This document shows, in pieces, positions 11,901-23,174 of a stretch of DNA of 64,000 nt. The notes below the pieces were generated by a model that worked only from the letters and a program-made list of their open reading frames with translations, did not search any database and was not told the DNA's origin. How positions within the stretch are numbered: position 1 is the first letter of the stretch; every line of letters begins with the position of its first letter. The stretch is taken from positions 12,214,001-12,278,000 of the forward strand of contig NC_003282.8 in assembly GCF_000002985.6 (NCBI RefSeq). The letters run 5' to 3'. Source of the stretch: Caenorhabditis elegans. Taxonomy: Eukaryota; Nematoda; Chromadorea; Rhabditida; Rhabditidae. The position numbers and the translations under genes were made by a program.

Positions 11901-13052
11901 AATCTGACAAGTTCCTTCTAAATCGAGAGTTTTGTTTTTCAGAAACTTTAGTATCAGCAAAAAAACAGTCAATAAACAGAGAACTCAAACAAAAATGGCT
12001 TTAAACTAACTGAAATGAGCACTTTAATGATGGGAATAACGGCCAAACAAAATGCGCACATTGCGAGAGTTCGCATTGTGCCCTTTATGCTTGCCACTGT
12101 GGCGCACGTTTTCGCAAACACGAGCATTGTGTGCGTCGAAGCATTTTGCTTACACTGCGAATCACCTGTGTACATAAAAGTATTTTGTTGAGATCATTTT
12201 TTCATCTCGTTGTCAGTTTCTTATGAAATTTGACAATTTCTCGAACAAGGAAAAAATTTGTACACAATTTCCCAAGAAACAAGGACCAGAAATTCTTTGA
12301 AAACATCCACCAATATGCCACTTATTTTTGTTTTCAAAATTTTGGTTCTTTTATAAAAATAACTTACCACATTCTGACAACAACTTGATGCGTAATGAAT
12401 TGCTTGACGTTTTTCTTTATCGCAAAGTCTGGGATTTGCTCCTCTACCTAACAACAATCGAACAACCTGAGAAAAATAATTAAAAATTTTTGATAGATTC
12501 CAAAAATCATAAAACCGACGCTAATATTTCCGCATGCTGAAGCCATCATCAGCGGAGTTTGCCAGCGGCTTTCTGTAGAGTCATCAACCTGCATTTGAGA
12601 GAAAATCAATTTTTGGGGAGACAATCATTCAAGAATTTTGAATCATCTTTCAAGATCTTTTGGTTGAAAAAATACGGTTCATTTTTTTATATTTTACAGC
12701 AAAATTGTCACTGATTGTTAAAACTTCTTGAAATTCGTACCTTGGCGCCATTATCCAGTAAAAATGCAGCAACACTATTATGGCCCAAATAAGCAGCATA
12801 CAAAAGTGGCGTCCATCCATCATGATTCTTCATAATCATTGTATTCGGGTTAATTTTCATTAATTCTTTAAGTTTATTCTCATCTCCAATACTTGCTGCA
12901 GTACATGCATCCATAAGAACATGATCTTCATTTCGAATTATTGGCATTGGTTTTGAGAAAATATCATTAAAAAGGTCAGTATTGCCAGATCTACTCGATG
13001 GAACATATGTGACTCCGGGACGTTCTTGTGAAAAACGGACACGAAACGACAT
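8923..13052 (-). CDS. ankyrin-repeat and SAM-domain protein, ANKS3-like
   Basis: Six exons (12741-13052, 12520-12588, 12368-12466, 9383-9892, 9044-9159, 8923-8995) join in phase to 392 residues from ATG at 13052. After ~50 leader residues come about five ankyrin repeats, visible in segments such as DGWTPLLYAAYLGHNSVAAF, RWQTPLMMASACGNISVVRL and GTTPVHEAAMAGHEITFIAL. A SAM domain follows around residues 245-305 (RRLSELLEEMDLSRYIDQF, then GPKKRMLDVIERYKK). The C-terminus is a short helical, Ser/Thr/Lys-rich tail likely to form a coiled coil. The order ANK-SAM-coil and overall similarity fit ANKS3, a cilium-associated scaffold that binds ANKS6/BICC1 in vertebrates; that role is inferred here. 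The 2475-bp intron 9893-12367 carries a transposon. Confidence 0.88.
10071..12170. mobile_element. 2.1 kb terminal-inverted-repeat element in ankyrin/SAM gene intron
   Basis: Both ends carry CACAGGTGATTCGC (10071-10084, and its reverse complement ending at 12170), flanked by TA on each side, as in Tc1/mariner-like TA insertions. Further subterminal inverted similarity (GCATAAAGGGCACATTGCG near 10191; its counterpart near 12054-12092) extends the arms to roughly 150 bp. No transposase frame is visible, so it is non-autonomous. The interior at 10340-11075 contains exon-like coding blocks (separate entry). A short palindromic motif around GGGGGGACCCTTAT occurs twice, at about 11222 and 11878. 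Confidence 0.75.
10340..11075 (-). pseudogene. exon-like gene fragment captured inside the transposon
   Basis: Four GC-richer blocks separated by intron-like gaps with good acceptors (GTGTTTCAG, ATTTTCAG, TTTTTCAG) lie inside the element: about 10984-11071, 10850-10946, 10523-10795 and 10349-10508. The longest frame contains LWNLSPELL-like sequence running into LFAKHLKLWLDSIFPMMKIR and NDVIDWKTWETVGFVDKIF. The block phases do not join cleanly: a stop or a missing phase appears between blocks 2 and 3 and between 3 and 4. I infer a piece of a host gene acquired by the element. I could not name the parent gene. Confidence 0.45.
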
Positions 13053-13224
13053 AATCAATAATAAGATGTTGGAAGAAATAGAATAAGAAGATAATGTTGA
13101 TAGATAGAAAATGAGATCATCATTTTGGAACTAGTTTCCCGTGATTTGAGAGACTGTAGACACAGAGAGGACAGTTTTTGAGGGGGAAAAAGTGGATGAC
13201 TCATGATAAAAAATAATAATTGTA

Positions 13225-13325
13225 TTAGGTTGAACCGGAAGTCTTTGTGACTTTTTCAATCATTTATTTCTCGAAGCAAGAGAAACGACAGGAAACCAGT
13301 CACAAAGACTTCCGGTTCAACCTAA
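13225..13325. mobile_element. 101-bp palindromic MITE
   Basis: The 28-bp terminal inverted repeats (TTAGGTTGAACCGGAAGTCT at the left, then TTGTGACT; 13225-13252 and 13298-13325) are perfect and enclose a 45-bp spacer. It sits ~170 bp upstream of the ankyrin/SAM gene start. It is too short to encode anything. It resembles the short palindromic elements common in worm genomes. Confidence 0.8.
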
Positions 13326-13399
13326 ATCTTTTTTGAAACTCGCGTCTAACAACAATCAAAACTATACTTTCAAGATTGCGAATTATGGGTGCTCGCCAA

Positions 13400-13535
13400 C
13401 TGCCGTTCGGTAATCGAACCTTCGGCAATTTCGGCAATTTCGTCAATTGCCGAAGTTGCCAATTGATGAATTTTCAAATTTAGAACGGTAGATGAATTTG
13501 CAAATTTAGAACGGTAGATGAATTTGCAAATTTAG
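13400..13535. repeat. GGCAATTTC and 29-bp tandem repeats
   Basis: GGCAATTT/GCAATTGCC repeats at ~13432-13475 are followed by two to three tandem copies of a unit like AGAACGGTAGATGAATTTGC (13483-13535). This is similar to the GCAATTGCCG repeat seen at 18270-18325 and 28255-28280. Confidence 0.6.
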
Positions 13536-13911
13536 CATTGAAATAGTCATAAATGAATAGCTGTTTATAAATTCTGAAATACCGCTATATCACACCAATG
13601 TAGCTCTGTGGAGCCATTTTGTGGGTGGGGCTTTAAAGATATTATAATTTTTTGCGACACTATTTGCTACGAGACCTTGAGGGGGAAATGTTGAAAACAC
13701 CTAAAAATCTGTCTAAATTCGCCAAAGTTTCATACATATGGTGCTATAAATACAACGTTATATTGAAAAACTTTTAGAATAAAAAACAAAGAAAAACCAT
13801 TGAAAATCAGAGAAATACAATTCAATTTAAATTTCTAACTGTATCTTTGACAGCATTCGATGATAAATCATCCCATGAAGCTTTCAATTGATTAAAATAT
13901 ACATCAGTGTG

Positions 13912-15779
13912 CTAATTCATTTCCACATTAATATCCTCTCCAAATGTCCCTTTCAATTTCCTCGAACTATATCGAACACTTTGAATTTTGTTCGGTTTTC
14001 TCAACCCTATCTGAAAAAATTTTGAGTATGACCGATCACAATGACTAGTCACTCACCTTGACATATATTCTATGAAGCTCATTTTGCCATGCTTCACTCA
14101 TTTTGTATGTCAGGTAAGGAGCAAGGAAGCATAATCTGTGACGAATTATTGGGAATGGGCAAAGAAAATATTAAATGAACTTACAATGTGAAACTTAAAT
14201 CAAAAATAATTTGATAAATTTCTCGTAACAAAAAATTTGAATTGAAAGAGTCGAGGACAATGGTTAAGGTACAAATGATGGGGAAAACAGCCATTACGAA
14301 AAGGTAGTGCGAGAAAAACTGAAAACATATATTTTGTGAATTTATGTTGAAAAATTATCGAATTTTCTGTACGTGCGCATTTTTGAACAAAAAAACTATG
14401 TAACAATAATAATCATTGACTAATAAGAATATATTATGCATGCCCAAATTTGCAGTCCTCAACGTTAAATTCTACGTCGCCGAGAATACGTACATTTTGC
14501 GGGCGGAGTGAATCCTATTATCGCTTCGAGATCTTGAGACCTTGGCGGGAATTCGAATTTACATTTTTTTTTAACTTCAGTGTTTCGAAGAATGTTTGCA
14601 AAACTCGAGAAACTTTTTACTAATAGTTACTCACGAAATGTCGGTCATAATATATTTTTCCATGGCAAGTATGGAATGCACTTACTATTAGTTAGTTAAC
14701 CGTCTGTTCTAAAGAAATATATAATGCTGAACTTTAAAACATCCTTTTAAACTTCTATTGTATCGCTCACCATGTAAAGCCGAAGATTTTCAGAAATTTG
14801 ATATCGTTCTCCCAATGAATATGAATGTTGGTCTACACGATTATTATAGTAATACCTTCGATTTGTTCGATACGTTATTACTGAGACAATGTAGCATACA
14901 AAAATAAATGAGAAATGACAGACACCAAAATATAACACCATACCAACTGAAAATCCAATTAACGTTTTGATTCATAACATATTACCCTACCAGAAGTAAA
15001 GACAGTTGATGCTATAAAGGATAGTATTATTAGAAAAATTATTATCAAAAATGGAATGATTGGCCGCTGATTTTTCTCATAATCCTTCACATAATATGTT
15101 GCGCAAAGACGCTCCAACATTATTGCAGTCAGTGCAAAAAGAGCTAAAAAGTTAGTTTTCACGATTAAAGACAAGTCTACACACGATTCAACTCACGAGG
15201 GGATTTTATAAATGCACGAAACATAAAATAAGATGGTGGCAGCAATCGAAGTTCTGAAAATTAAGGATTTTCAAGAAAGTAGCCTGTTGTCTATATTGAG
15301 GAGTAGTTTGATTGGATTTTTTGAATTTTAACGCAAATATGCATTATTTTTGAAATTTACATTTCAAATATGCAAACAAAAAAAAACTATATTCCATTAA
15401 GTTCTTTCTGTCTTTTAAAATCCATGTTTTATTATTTTTCACCGAAAATTTCATACATTTAAATACTTCTAAAAGTTTACCTTCTCTTTTTTCAAAAATT
15501 CCACAGACATTATCAATTATAATATAAGCTGAACTAAACGGACATGTCGCATAAATAGCTTGATGAAGAATTTTAATGTTATTTTTGTAATGCTTCACTC
15601 GGATAGTTACATATAAATTGAAAATATAATATAAAATTCTGAAACATTGTGTGAACCTATTGGATGGGTATTCTCGACTGAACTTACGAAATGACGTTTG
15701 ATATTGCGACAAACGCGAACAATACTGCGAAAATAGGGTAATATTCAGTTTTATACAAAGCATGAGCATCAACTTTCAT
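13912..15779 (-). CDS. serpentine receptor class e (sre), locus A, with premature stop
   Basis: This is a seven-transmembrane chemoreceptor of the Sre family. Eight exons join in phase: 15688-15779, 15481-15638, 15197-15253, 14991-15143, 14771-14946, 14185-14318, 14057-14135, 13912-14010. The diagnostic TM3/loop motif MLERLCATYYVKDYEKNQR is present, as is SLGERYQISEN after TM4-5. The frame stops at a TAG (13912-13914) after 315 residues, right after TFGEDINVEMN. Immediately downstream the same frame still encodes the conserved family tail (TDVYFNQLKASW) to a TGA at 13822. The other loci here make 337-347 residues. It may be a recent nonsense allele, a read-through site or a slightly shortened functional receptor. 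Confidence 0.82.
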
Positions 15780-18700
15780 TTTTGGCGACCTTAAAATCAA
15801 GGAAATAAAAGAAAAACGAGAAGTCGGAAACCAAAAAACCCGTCACGCTTGAGATACCGATGTCTGAACCGAATACAAAGACATATATGAGTACGTATTC
15901 CCACGTATAATGAAAAAAATATTGAGCGCTGAAACAAAAAAAAACAACTGAAAACATACAGCTTTTAATTTCCGATGAATATATAAGTGTCTGATTGAAA
16001 ACTATATTGTTTTCATTGTATGTATGAGGTAACACTGATGTCTGTTTCAAGATAATAATTTTTTAAACTATAATATCTCTAATATATAAAAGCATATTCT
16101 ATAGAAAAAAACTTATTAGTGACGAATCTTTAATGCACAAGCATTTATCTGAAGTAACTTTGAAAATAGATCTAGAATTTCAGATAGTTCGAAAAGCTAA
16201 ATGTTCTTTTCTGGAGTTACAAAATCCAGAATCGCTTCGAATAATTATAAACGTTTTGAATGTTCATATATGTACCTTTTTTAGAATGTGTTGTTTTGAA
16301 CATAAATTACATGTAAATTGGAATCTTTTTGAGCAGTAACCCTAAAAGCGGTTGTATGAATTTAAAAATATTTTTTCAAAACAAGCTCAGAGACGTTTTT
16401 TTTTTTAAACAAAAACATGAAGAGTCATACTTGATGGCCATAATGATATCATGCTTGAGCAATGTTTGTACATTTTAAAGTTTATAAAATCTTTCATAGA
16501 ATTTTTTTCATTCAGCTTTTTCAATATTGAATGTTCGTCAATAGATCGTATTATTTAAATTTATAGTGGCTAACAAACCACAACATATTTGAAAGTTATT
16601 ATCTCAAACAAAACAAATCTGTCAATTCCTGGAGTGTATTTTTGAACAAGTACGGTTAAAGGTCAGAACAGTTTGATGTATCAAACTGTCGACGTGCGAT
16701 ATGCGTTCCTTTTTTGAAACGGGTTGGTTTGACCTGTGAACAGAAATCGAGTAGTAGAAAGAACCTGCCAATAACTGAACCAAACCAAATTGTAGAACTT
16801 GCATTTCAATTAGTCTGGGCAAAAATCGTGGATCTCTAAATGATTTTAAAAAAACATACACCGGATCGTCTAGAATCCGAAAAAAACCGGACGGACGAGC
16901 CAGTTTGCCAGTCCAAAATTCCAAAAGTCACTATAGTACCATATCACTAATTTTTAAAGTAAAATTCTGTTGAAAATTTTTTTGAGAAGTCTTATTACAA
17001 AATTCGTTTTTTACATTTTGGGTCTGTACGTTTCAAATCGTCCAAACCGTTAATCCTCTTTTAAGACACGTTGTGAAAACTTAAAAACGTTTACTCAAAT
17101 CTAGAATGTTCATTGTGAATTGTATAAGGTCAATCGTTCAGTTTGTAGAACAAAGGGATTATGTGCACGTTTGTTGGTTGATCTCGTCTAGTTTGAAATA
17201 GGTTTTTTATTGCACTGGACAGTTCAGTTTAAGAGTTGATTTCTTTCCACCAATTGTTTCGAATACAAACGTTGGGTGCAGCTATTTATTTTATTCTCGT
17301 TGCAATCGTATGCTCTACGTTTCAACAAAATCTAACCTATAATTGTATCAAAAATTTCTGTTCTTTGAAACGAAATGATATTGCGGAATGTGTCAATGAT
17401 TTTTCATTTTATTCGGTTTGTATACAGTGATTATATCTACATCAACAATGCTGTTTAAGACCGATCCAGCCACTCAACAAATCGGGTTCCGCGATGGAAA
17501 ACTGTGCTTCTTTTATATTGCAGTTTTGAGCAATCCTAGAGAAACAATTGATGATATTGGATACAATTATGATGTTATTTTGAATAGCATAACAGCAACA
17601 CCTACAAATGAGAATACAGTATGTTTCATATTTGCTGAAATAGGAAAAGTTGTTAAAATAGTTATTTAGAGACGTTGAAAAGTGTAGTTTTGAGATGTTT
17701 TGAAGTATGGAACGCAAAGAATTATAATTAGATGTTTTTGTTTGTTTCAGTTAATAACAAAATAAAATGTGAAGCTTCACTAGCCGGAAGTTACCCTATT
17801 CCTTCTATTATTCTTACACTTTTGCAAGCCATTCAAAAATTAGACTTGCATGCACGACTGAAAAAGGAAATACGATAGATGAAAGTTTATTTAAAAATTT
17901 ATCTTTTGGAAAACTGAAAAAAAATTCATTAAAACATTAGGAAAATAAATAAATTTTCAAACAGTTACATTAACAATTCATTTTCTATCGTTTGAAGTAA
18001 AATTTCTAAACGACTCTACGAATAACTTTTTGTACTACACTGTAAAAGTGAGGCATAACAAAAAACTAAGTGAATTAAAAACAATAAGTAACTTGACGAG
18101 AAAAACACTTCCTGGTTTCATAAATTAATTTTATAAATACGTTTAAAATGTGAGAATTGTTTTTTGTTTTTAGTTAAAAATAGAAAATATGTGGTATATT
18201 AGATATTCTACATAGTTGTGGTTTTTTGAATTTGTATTAGAGCATTGGAAGCAGGAATTTGCGACAATCGAAATTTTGGCAATTGCCGATTGCCGAAAAT
18301 TTTGAAAACCGGCAATTGCCGGAAATGAAAATTTGAAACTTTTTGTAGATTTAGAGCCTAAAATTTTACTGATTTTTTTTCAAATCATTGTCGAAAAAGC
18401 CGGCAGGGCGATAGAAAGGCGAGTAAAAAGGCGCGGAGAAGGCGCTCTTTTGACGCCTGAATGGCAAAGAATGGAAATAAATAGAATTGCATTATAATAT
18501 TTTCTATTCAAATTGTATATCCATAATAAAACAAAATATGATATCAAATCTAAAGTTAAATGGATGAAAGTGCATATGAGTAAATATGACGCTGCAAGTA
18601 GTATTGATCAGTTCTCTTGAACAATGTCAATAATGTTTTTCATGTTAGCCTTCAAAGTAGGCATAGAAACGTTATTGAAAATTTATGAACCTAACTTTAA

Positions 18701-18823
18701 AATTTCAAAATTAAAAGAATATTGATTTGATAGGTCATGAACCAATAGGTGGCAAATGTAAATGCTCTAATGTTTACAGTTGTATTTTGGCAGTATTGAA
18801 TGAAAAGCCATTCTTATACTTAC
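15780..18823. other. 3 kb gap between sre loci A and B
   Basis: The region is AT-rich. The first part holds a 93-codon minus frame that overlaps the start of sre locus A and looks like its 5' UTR or a chance frame. A weak plus-strand gene candidate lies at 17236-17764. A GCAATTGCCG/CGGCAATTGCCGG repeat and an AAGGCGCGGAGAAGGCGC block lie at 18255-18460. The missing exons 5-8 of sre locus B were searched for here and not found. Confidence 0.6.
17236..17764 (+). CDS. weak candidate small secreted-type gene, unknown
   Basis: Three blocks could splice in phase: 17236-17412 (hydrophobic LGAAIYFILVAIVCSTF followed by a Cys-containing segment), 17457-17617, and 17750-17764. The donors are GTTTGT and GTATGT, with acceptors TTTAAG and TTTCAG, and an intron of 44 bp then 132 bp. 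The product would be ~117 residues with a signal-like N-terminus and three or four cysteines. The first block has no ATG, so a start exon is missing or the locus is a relic. Confidence 0.28.
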
Positions 18824-19408
18824 TGAAATGAACAACATATGCAGTTATAGCAGATGAAACACATAGTAAAATAATTAGAGAATGTCCTATATATTTTCTT
18901 GGATTCTTCTCATAATCCTTGATATAGTATGTTGCAAATATTCTTTCCAACATTGTGAACATCAAAGAATAAAATGCTGAAAAAAGCTTCAATTTTCAAT
19001 AATTTTTTTCTGTTTCAGACTTACGAACAGACGAAAGTGCTGTCCGTAGATGTAGGAGTTGATTGTAAATCTCATTAGAATTTTCAAAATCTGAATATAA
19101 ACATTGAATTAACGTGTCTAGAAGTTTATTGAATTACCATCTCGTATTTCCAAAAAAACCAATACTTTTTCAAAAATCAAAAACCCTGAAGTGATTGGGC
19201 AGGAAATATACATTGCTTGATGTACAAGATGAATATTTCTTTTCAAATAACCCCCTTTTATGCTTACAAATGTGTTTAATATATAGTATAAAATTCTGAA
19301 AACTCGACAATTGACTTGTCTTCGGAATAAAACCTACGAGAAAATGTAGAGAAGTATGACAAAAACGTATGAGGCAGTAAAAAACGAATATGTTCCGAAA
19401 GATTCCAT
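18824..19408 (-). pseudogene. truncated sre locus B (exons 1-4 only)
   Basis: Exons 19338-19408, 19138-19295, 19025-19090 and 18824-18976 match the lengths of the intact family members (71, 158, 66, 153 bp) and join in phase. They contain the motif MLERIFATYYIKDYEKNPR. No counterpart of exons 5-8 (TM5-7 and the TFGE tail) was found in the 2.9 kb downstream, which is occupied by AT-rich sequence and repeats. The open reading frame of the remaining exons suggests the loss was recent or that the remnant is under little time pressure. Most likely a 3'-truncated pseudogene. Confidence 0.72.
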
Positions 19409-20138
19409 TTTGCTAAAAAAAGATTCCAGAAAAGTTTTTAAAAAACCTATTTAGAGAAGACGAAAAATTTTAATAAAATGTTTTTTTGTGTTTCAGATAA
19501 CAAAAAAAAGTTCTATCCAAATTACCAACACCTTGGCAAAAAATCAAAACTTTTAAAAATGTTATCAAAATACGCGCCGTTTATGCCATAACCTGTTTGC
19601 AATTGGATTTTCAAATGGCACCGTAATTTCTTTATATTTGTTCCTGAAAGAAAATGATATTATGAACATGTAATAAAAAATTTGGATCAGAAAGTGAGAA
19701 AATTATGACGGTGGAAAACTCATTTTCTAACACTAATTTCAAAAAAACAAGAAAGCGTAAATATTAAACGGAAGCGAGTTTTAAGATTAAAATTGTCTGG
19801 GTTCCGCTAATCGAAAATTTAGTTCATTTCATTTTAATGCCTTCTAAGTAGGCCTGACAATATAGAAACCTGAAAAAATATAAGGTTTTGTATTTTGAAA
19901 CATAGAATAAAGGCCTACATTGTGCCTGCATGATATTGCTGCACAAGTATAAAAACGTTTTTAAATAGAAAGACTTACACGCACTGTGTAAACACTAGGA
20001 TTCATGTCAAAATTCAGGTAATAGAGGAACTTAGAATATAATGACGCAGGCACATAGGTATTAAATATACCTGCCTACAAGTGATTAAATTGAATTTTTT
20101 ATTCATAAAATTCAAAATAAAAATTTAAAAAGTTTCAC
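19409..20138. other. intergenic, dispersed GTAGGC/GCCTAC repeat
   Basis: Upstream of sre locus B and downstream of locus C. Short inverted pieces with TAGGCCTGAC, AAGGCCTACATTGTGCCTGC and TACCTGCCTAC occur at 19848-20085. These belong to the same dispersed family seen at ~690, 2340, 4815, 5230, 25730, 29570, 47690, 51170 and 51750. No gene seen. Confidence 0.55.
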
Positions 20139-22111
20139 TTAAAAAATTCGAGATTTATTCGGTTGTCTTGACTGATTCCAAGAAGTTTTCAACTGTTCAA
20201 AGTATACGTCACAATGCTTCTTCCTCTCAAAATCCATTTGTTTTCCAAACGTATTTCTCAAACTCTTTGCCTTAGCAGCAATGTCTTGAATTTTTGACTT
20301 TTTTCTCAATCGAACCTGAATCTCAATAGTGAGTTATTAAAAATTATACTTCAGTACCTTGGAAAGAATTTCATGCAACTCATTTTGCCAAGAATCGCTC
20401 ATTTGAAGAAAAAAGAATGGCCCAAAAATAGTTAATCTGAAATCAAATTTTAAAGCTGAAAATATGAAAATACTTACAAAGTATAGCTGAGATTGAAAAT
20501 AAATTTCAAGAGGCGTTGAACATTGGGGGTAGCAGAAAATGAAAAAATAACACTTAATATGCATACAATTATAAAAAACGTCAAAATGGATACATAACGG
20601 GTGTAATACTGAAATTAAAACTTCAGTTTTATCAATTGATAGATCTCTAACCTTGAAAACTCGAATATTTTCAGATATCTGATATCGTTCTCCGAGAGAG
20701 TACGTGTGATTAGATACACGGCGATTATCATGATAATATTTACGATTTAGTTTTTGGTTCCATATTAAAAATATATAAGAAACAATGTTCATAATTACAT
20801 CACATATTGCAAAGTGTAGAATATAGGAAGCTAAAAATGGTCTTTTAATCAATTTCTTTCAAAAAATTACAGACTGAACAACGCTTAATTTTTTCAATTT
20901 TTATGCAAACAAGCGATCAATTTCTGATTGGTTATGGAAACTGCTAATCGACCTTAATCTCACATTTTGCTGTAAACCTGCCTACGTGCCGAAAATTTGT
21001 ATAAAATCCATTCAAACTCACTGAATTTAATAATACAGGCTGTAAGTATAGATGAAGCATAGAGACCACCAATCAAAGAGAATCCAATGAAAAATCTAGG
21101 ATTCCGTTCGTAATCTTTAATATAATAAGTTGCACATAGCCTCTCTAACACTGTGATCGCTAGAGAGTGAAACGCTAAAAAAGCGTTGTATTATTTTAAA
21201 TTAAACTTTGATTATTTGAAACTAACGGGTAGATATGAGTGCAGTTCTGACAAACTGTAGAAAAATGTATGGTTGATTGGATGATTCATATTCTGAAAGG
21301 TTTAAAAAATTGTTTTCGGAGGACATCATCTAAAGAAAACTTGGTTCGACGGTTGTTTTTGAAATAGAAAGTTACCTATGAATAAGGTATATTCTCAACT
21401 TTTCAGAACCTCCTCGGCAAAAAAAGTTTCGATTGTTTACTAGGAAAAAAATGTCAAAAAAGAATTCGATTTTAACAGCGAGAAAATCTAGATTCATTAA
21501 ATGTTTAATGACAAAAATATAATAGGGTTTTACAAGTAGTGTCGGAAAATTAAAAACTGTGTTTATATACAATTTGTTGATTATTCAAGTACCCAAAAAC
21601 ATGTTTAATACAGTTGTGACGTCATGAACGTATTAAAATATTTTTCACAAAAATACTTGAATAAACCCATAAGAAACAAAAACTATCTTCAAAACGTAAA
21701 AAAAAATAGCAAATTTGCTTATTGGTTCAAAACTGAAGGCAAGCCATGACTTGCCAGAATGTTCATGTTTGAAAATGTTTATCAAGGGTTATGCTCCACT
21801 TTTACACAGCAAAGAAAAATCGAGAAAAAACTACCTTCTACTTTTCCCATAATTTCCAGAATCTTTTCCAAGATCATTAGAGTTGAAATAATTGGACAAC
21901 AAACATAAATTGCATGGTGTAGAATATGAATGTTCCGTTTGAAACAACCAGCTTTTATGCTTATAGTTGTATTGAAAATGTAGTATAGAATGCTAAAATT
22001 GTCCTATGTATTAAAATGCGCTGATGATTTTTTAACTTACGAAATAGCATTCAAAATTATTAAAAAATAGTACGAAGCATTTTCATAGAATTCAATTGAA
22101 AGTAGAACCAT
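20139..22111 (-). CDS. serpentine receptor class e (sre), locus C
   Basis: An intact Sre chemoreceptor of 337 residues. Exons 22041-22111, 21835-21992, 21227-21292, 21022-21174, 20652-20830, 20478-20608, 20358-20436 and 20139-20315 have matching phases and lengths nearly identical to the other loci. Family landmarks: MLERLCATYYIKDYERNPR after TM3, NRKYYHDNRRVSNHTYSLGE and RYQISENIRVFK between TM4 and TM5, and the tail NTFGKQMDFERKKHCDVYF. As a member of a clustered, fast-evolving family it is likely expressed in chemosensory neurons, but ligand and exact family number cannot be read from the sequence. Confidence 0.9.
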
Positions 22112-23174
22112 TATTTCAGAGGAAAATATGCAAATAGTGAATCAAAAAGTTTTTTTTTTTCGAGATTCAATGCATGGCTGGTGTTACCTAGAAGAAAACT
22201 TATATTCTTATATGAGAAACATGTGAGTAAAGAACGAAGATTAAAAAAATGAAAAAAGATATTTCAAGAATTTCAAGTTCAATAAGCAAAAATGGAAACA
22301 GAAAAAACCCCTAATGAGTGCTTTTTAGGGATAACTGCTCTGCGACGTGTATTCAAAAAGGTTCCCAAAATGCTGAAAAATTAGCATTTATATAGTTCTC
22401 AATTTATCAATTTCCTGTGTTCACTTTTTAAAAAACAAGCAGAAAGCAACATTTGAAAAAAAATGTGCTCGACTCAAATAATTCACTAAATTTTTCTTTA
22501 GAATGCTTTTAAAAATGCGTGTTTTGGGTGATTTTTGCAGATAAAATTAATATGGAAAAGTTTTGCTAATCTCGCTTTCCAAAACTTTTACCAAGTTCTC
22601 GAAAAGTTTTTTTAAACAAAAAAATATTGAACAAATTGTTTCTGGTACATCTGATAATAAGTTTAACATTATTCAGATGTCATGAACTTAAAGTAGCACA
22701 TTGATGGTGATCTTGAAACTTTTCAACGTCTAGGGAAAATGATGCAGATGTTTCCCATTCCCACCCAAAACTTAAAAAACATTTTGTTTTGCAGCGAGAA
22801 ATGAGACTTCAATGATTTCACTTAAAAAATACTTCGTAATTACAATTTTTTGTTAGATATTTGCTTTTAATTATGGGTTAGATTTTCTTCCAATATCACT
22901 TGATAACTTTGTTACAGTTAGTTCAAATTATCAGACCTTCAACCCGATGTTTTAGAAATCAAATTTAAAGCCGACATATACTGAACCAACTTGGTTCAAA
23001 AGTCACTTAAAACATTCAATAATTAGTTATCTGTGGCGACCCAGATTAAATATTTTGAGGAATTATTGGCGATTTCGCCTATGTTGTACTGCTGAAAACC
23101 AGTTTTTTGTTGCAAAAAATCGAGACATTTTTTAGTGTAGATTCTTCATAATTAAGAGAATGAATATTCACAAA
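22112..23174. other. 1 kb intergenic, nothing recognised
   Basis: AT-rich sequence upstream of sre locus C and downstream of locus D. I see no ORF, repeat array or RNA gene worth calling. Confidence 0.6.

Noticed and set aside
15769-16050. 93-codon frame as an extra first exon of sre locus A
   Set aside because: Locus A already has a first exon (15688-15779) equivalent in phase and position to the first exons of loci C-F; the upstream frame has no family match.
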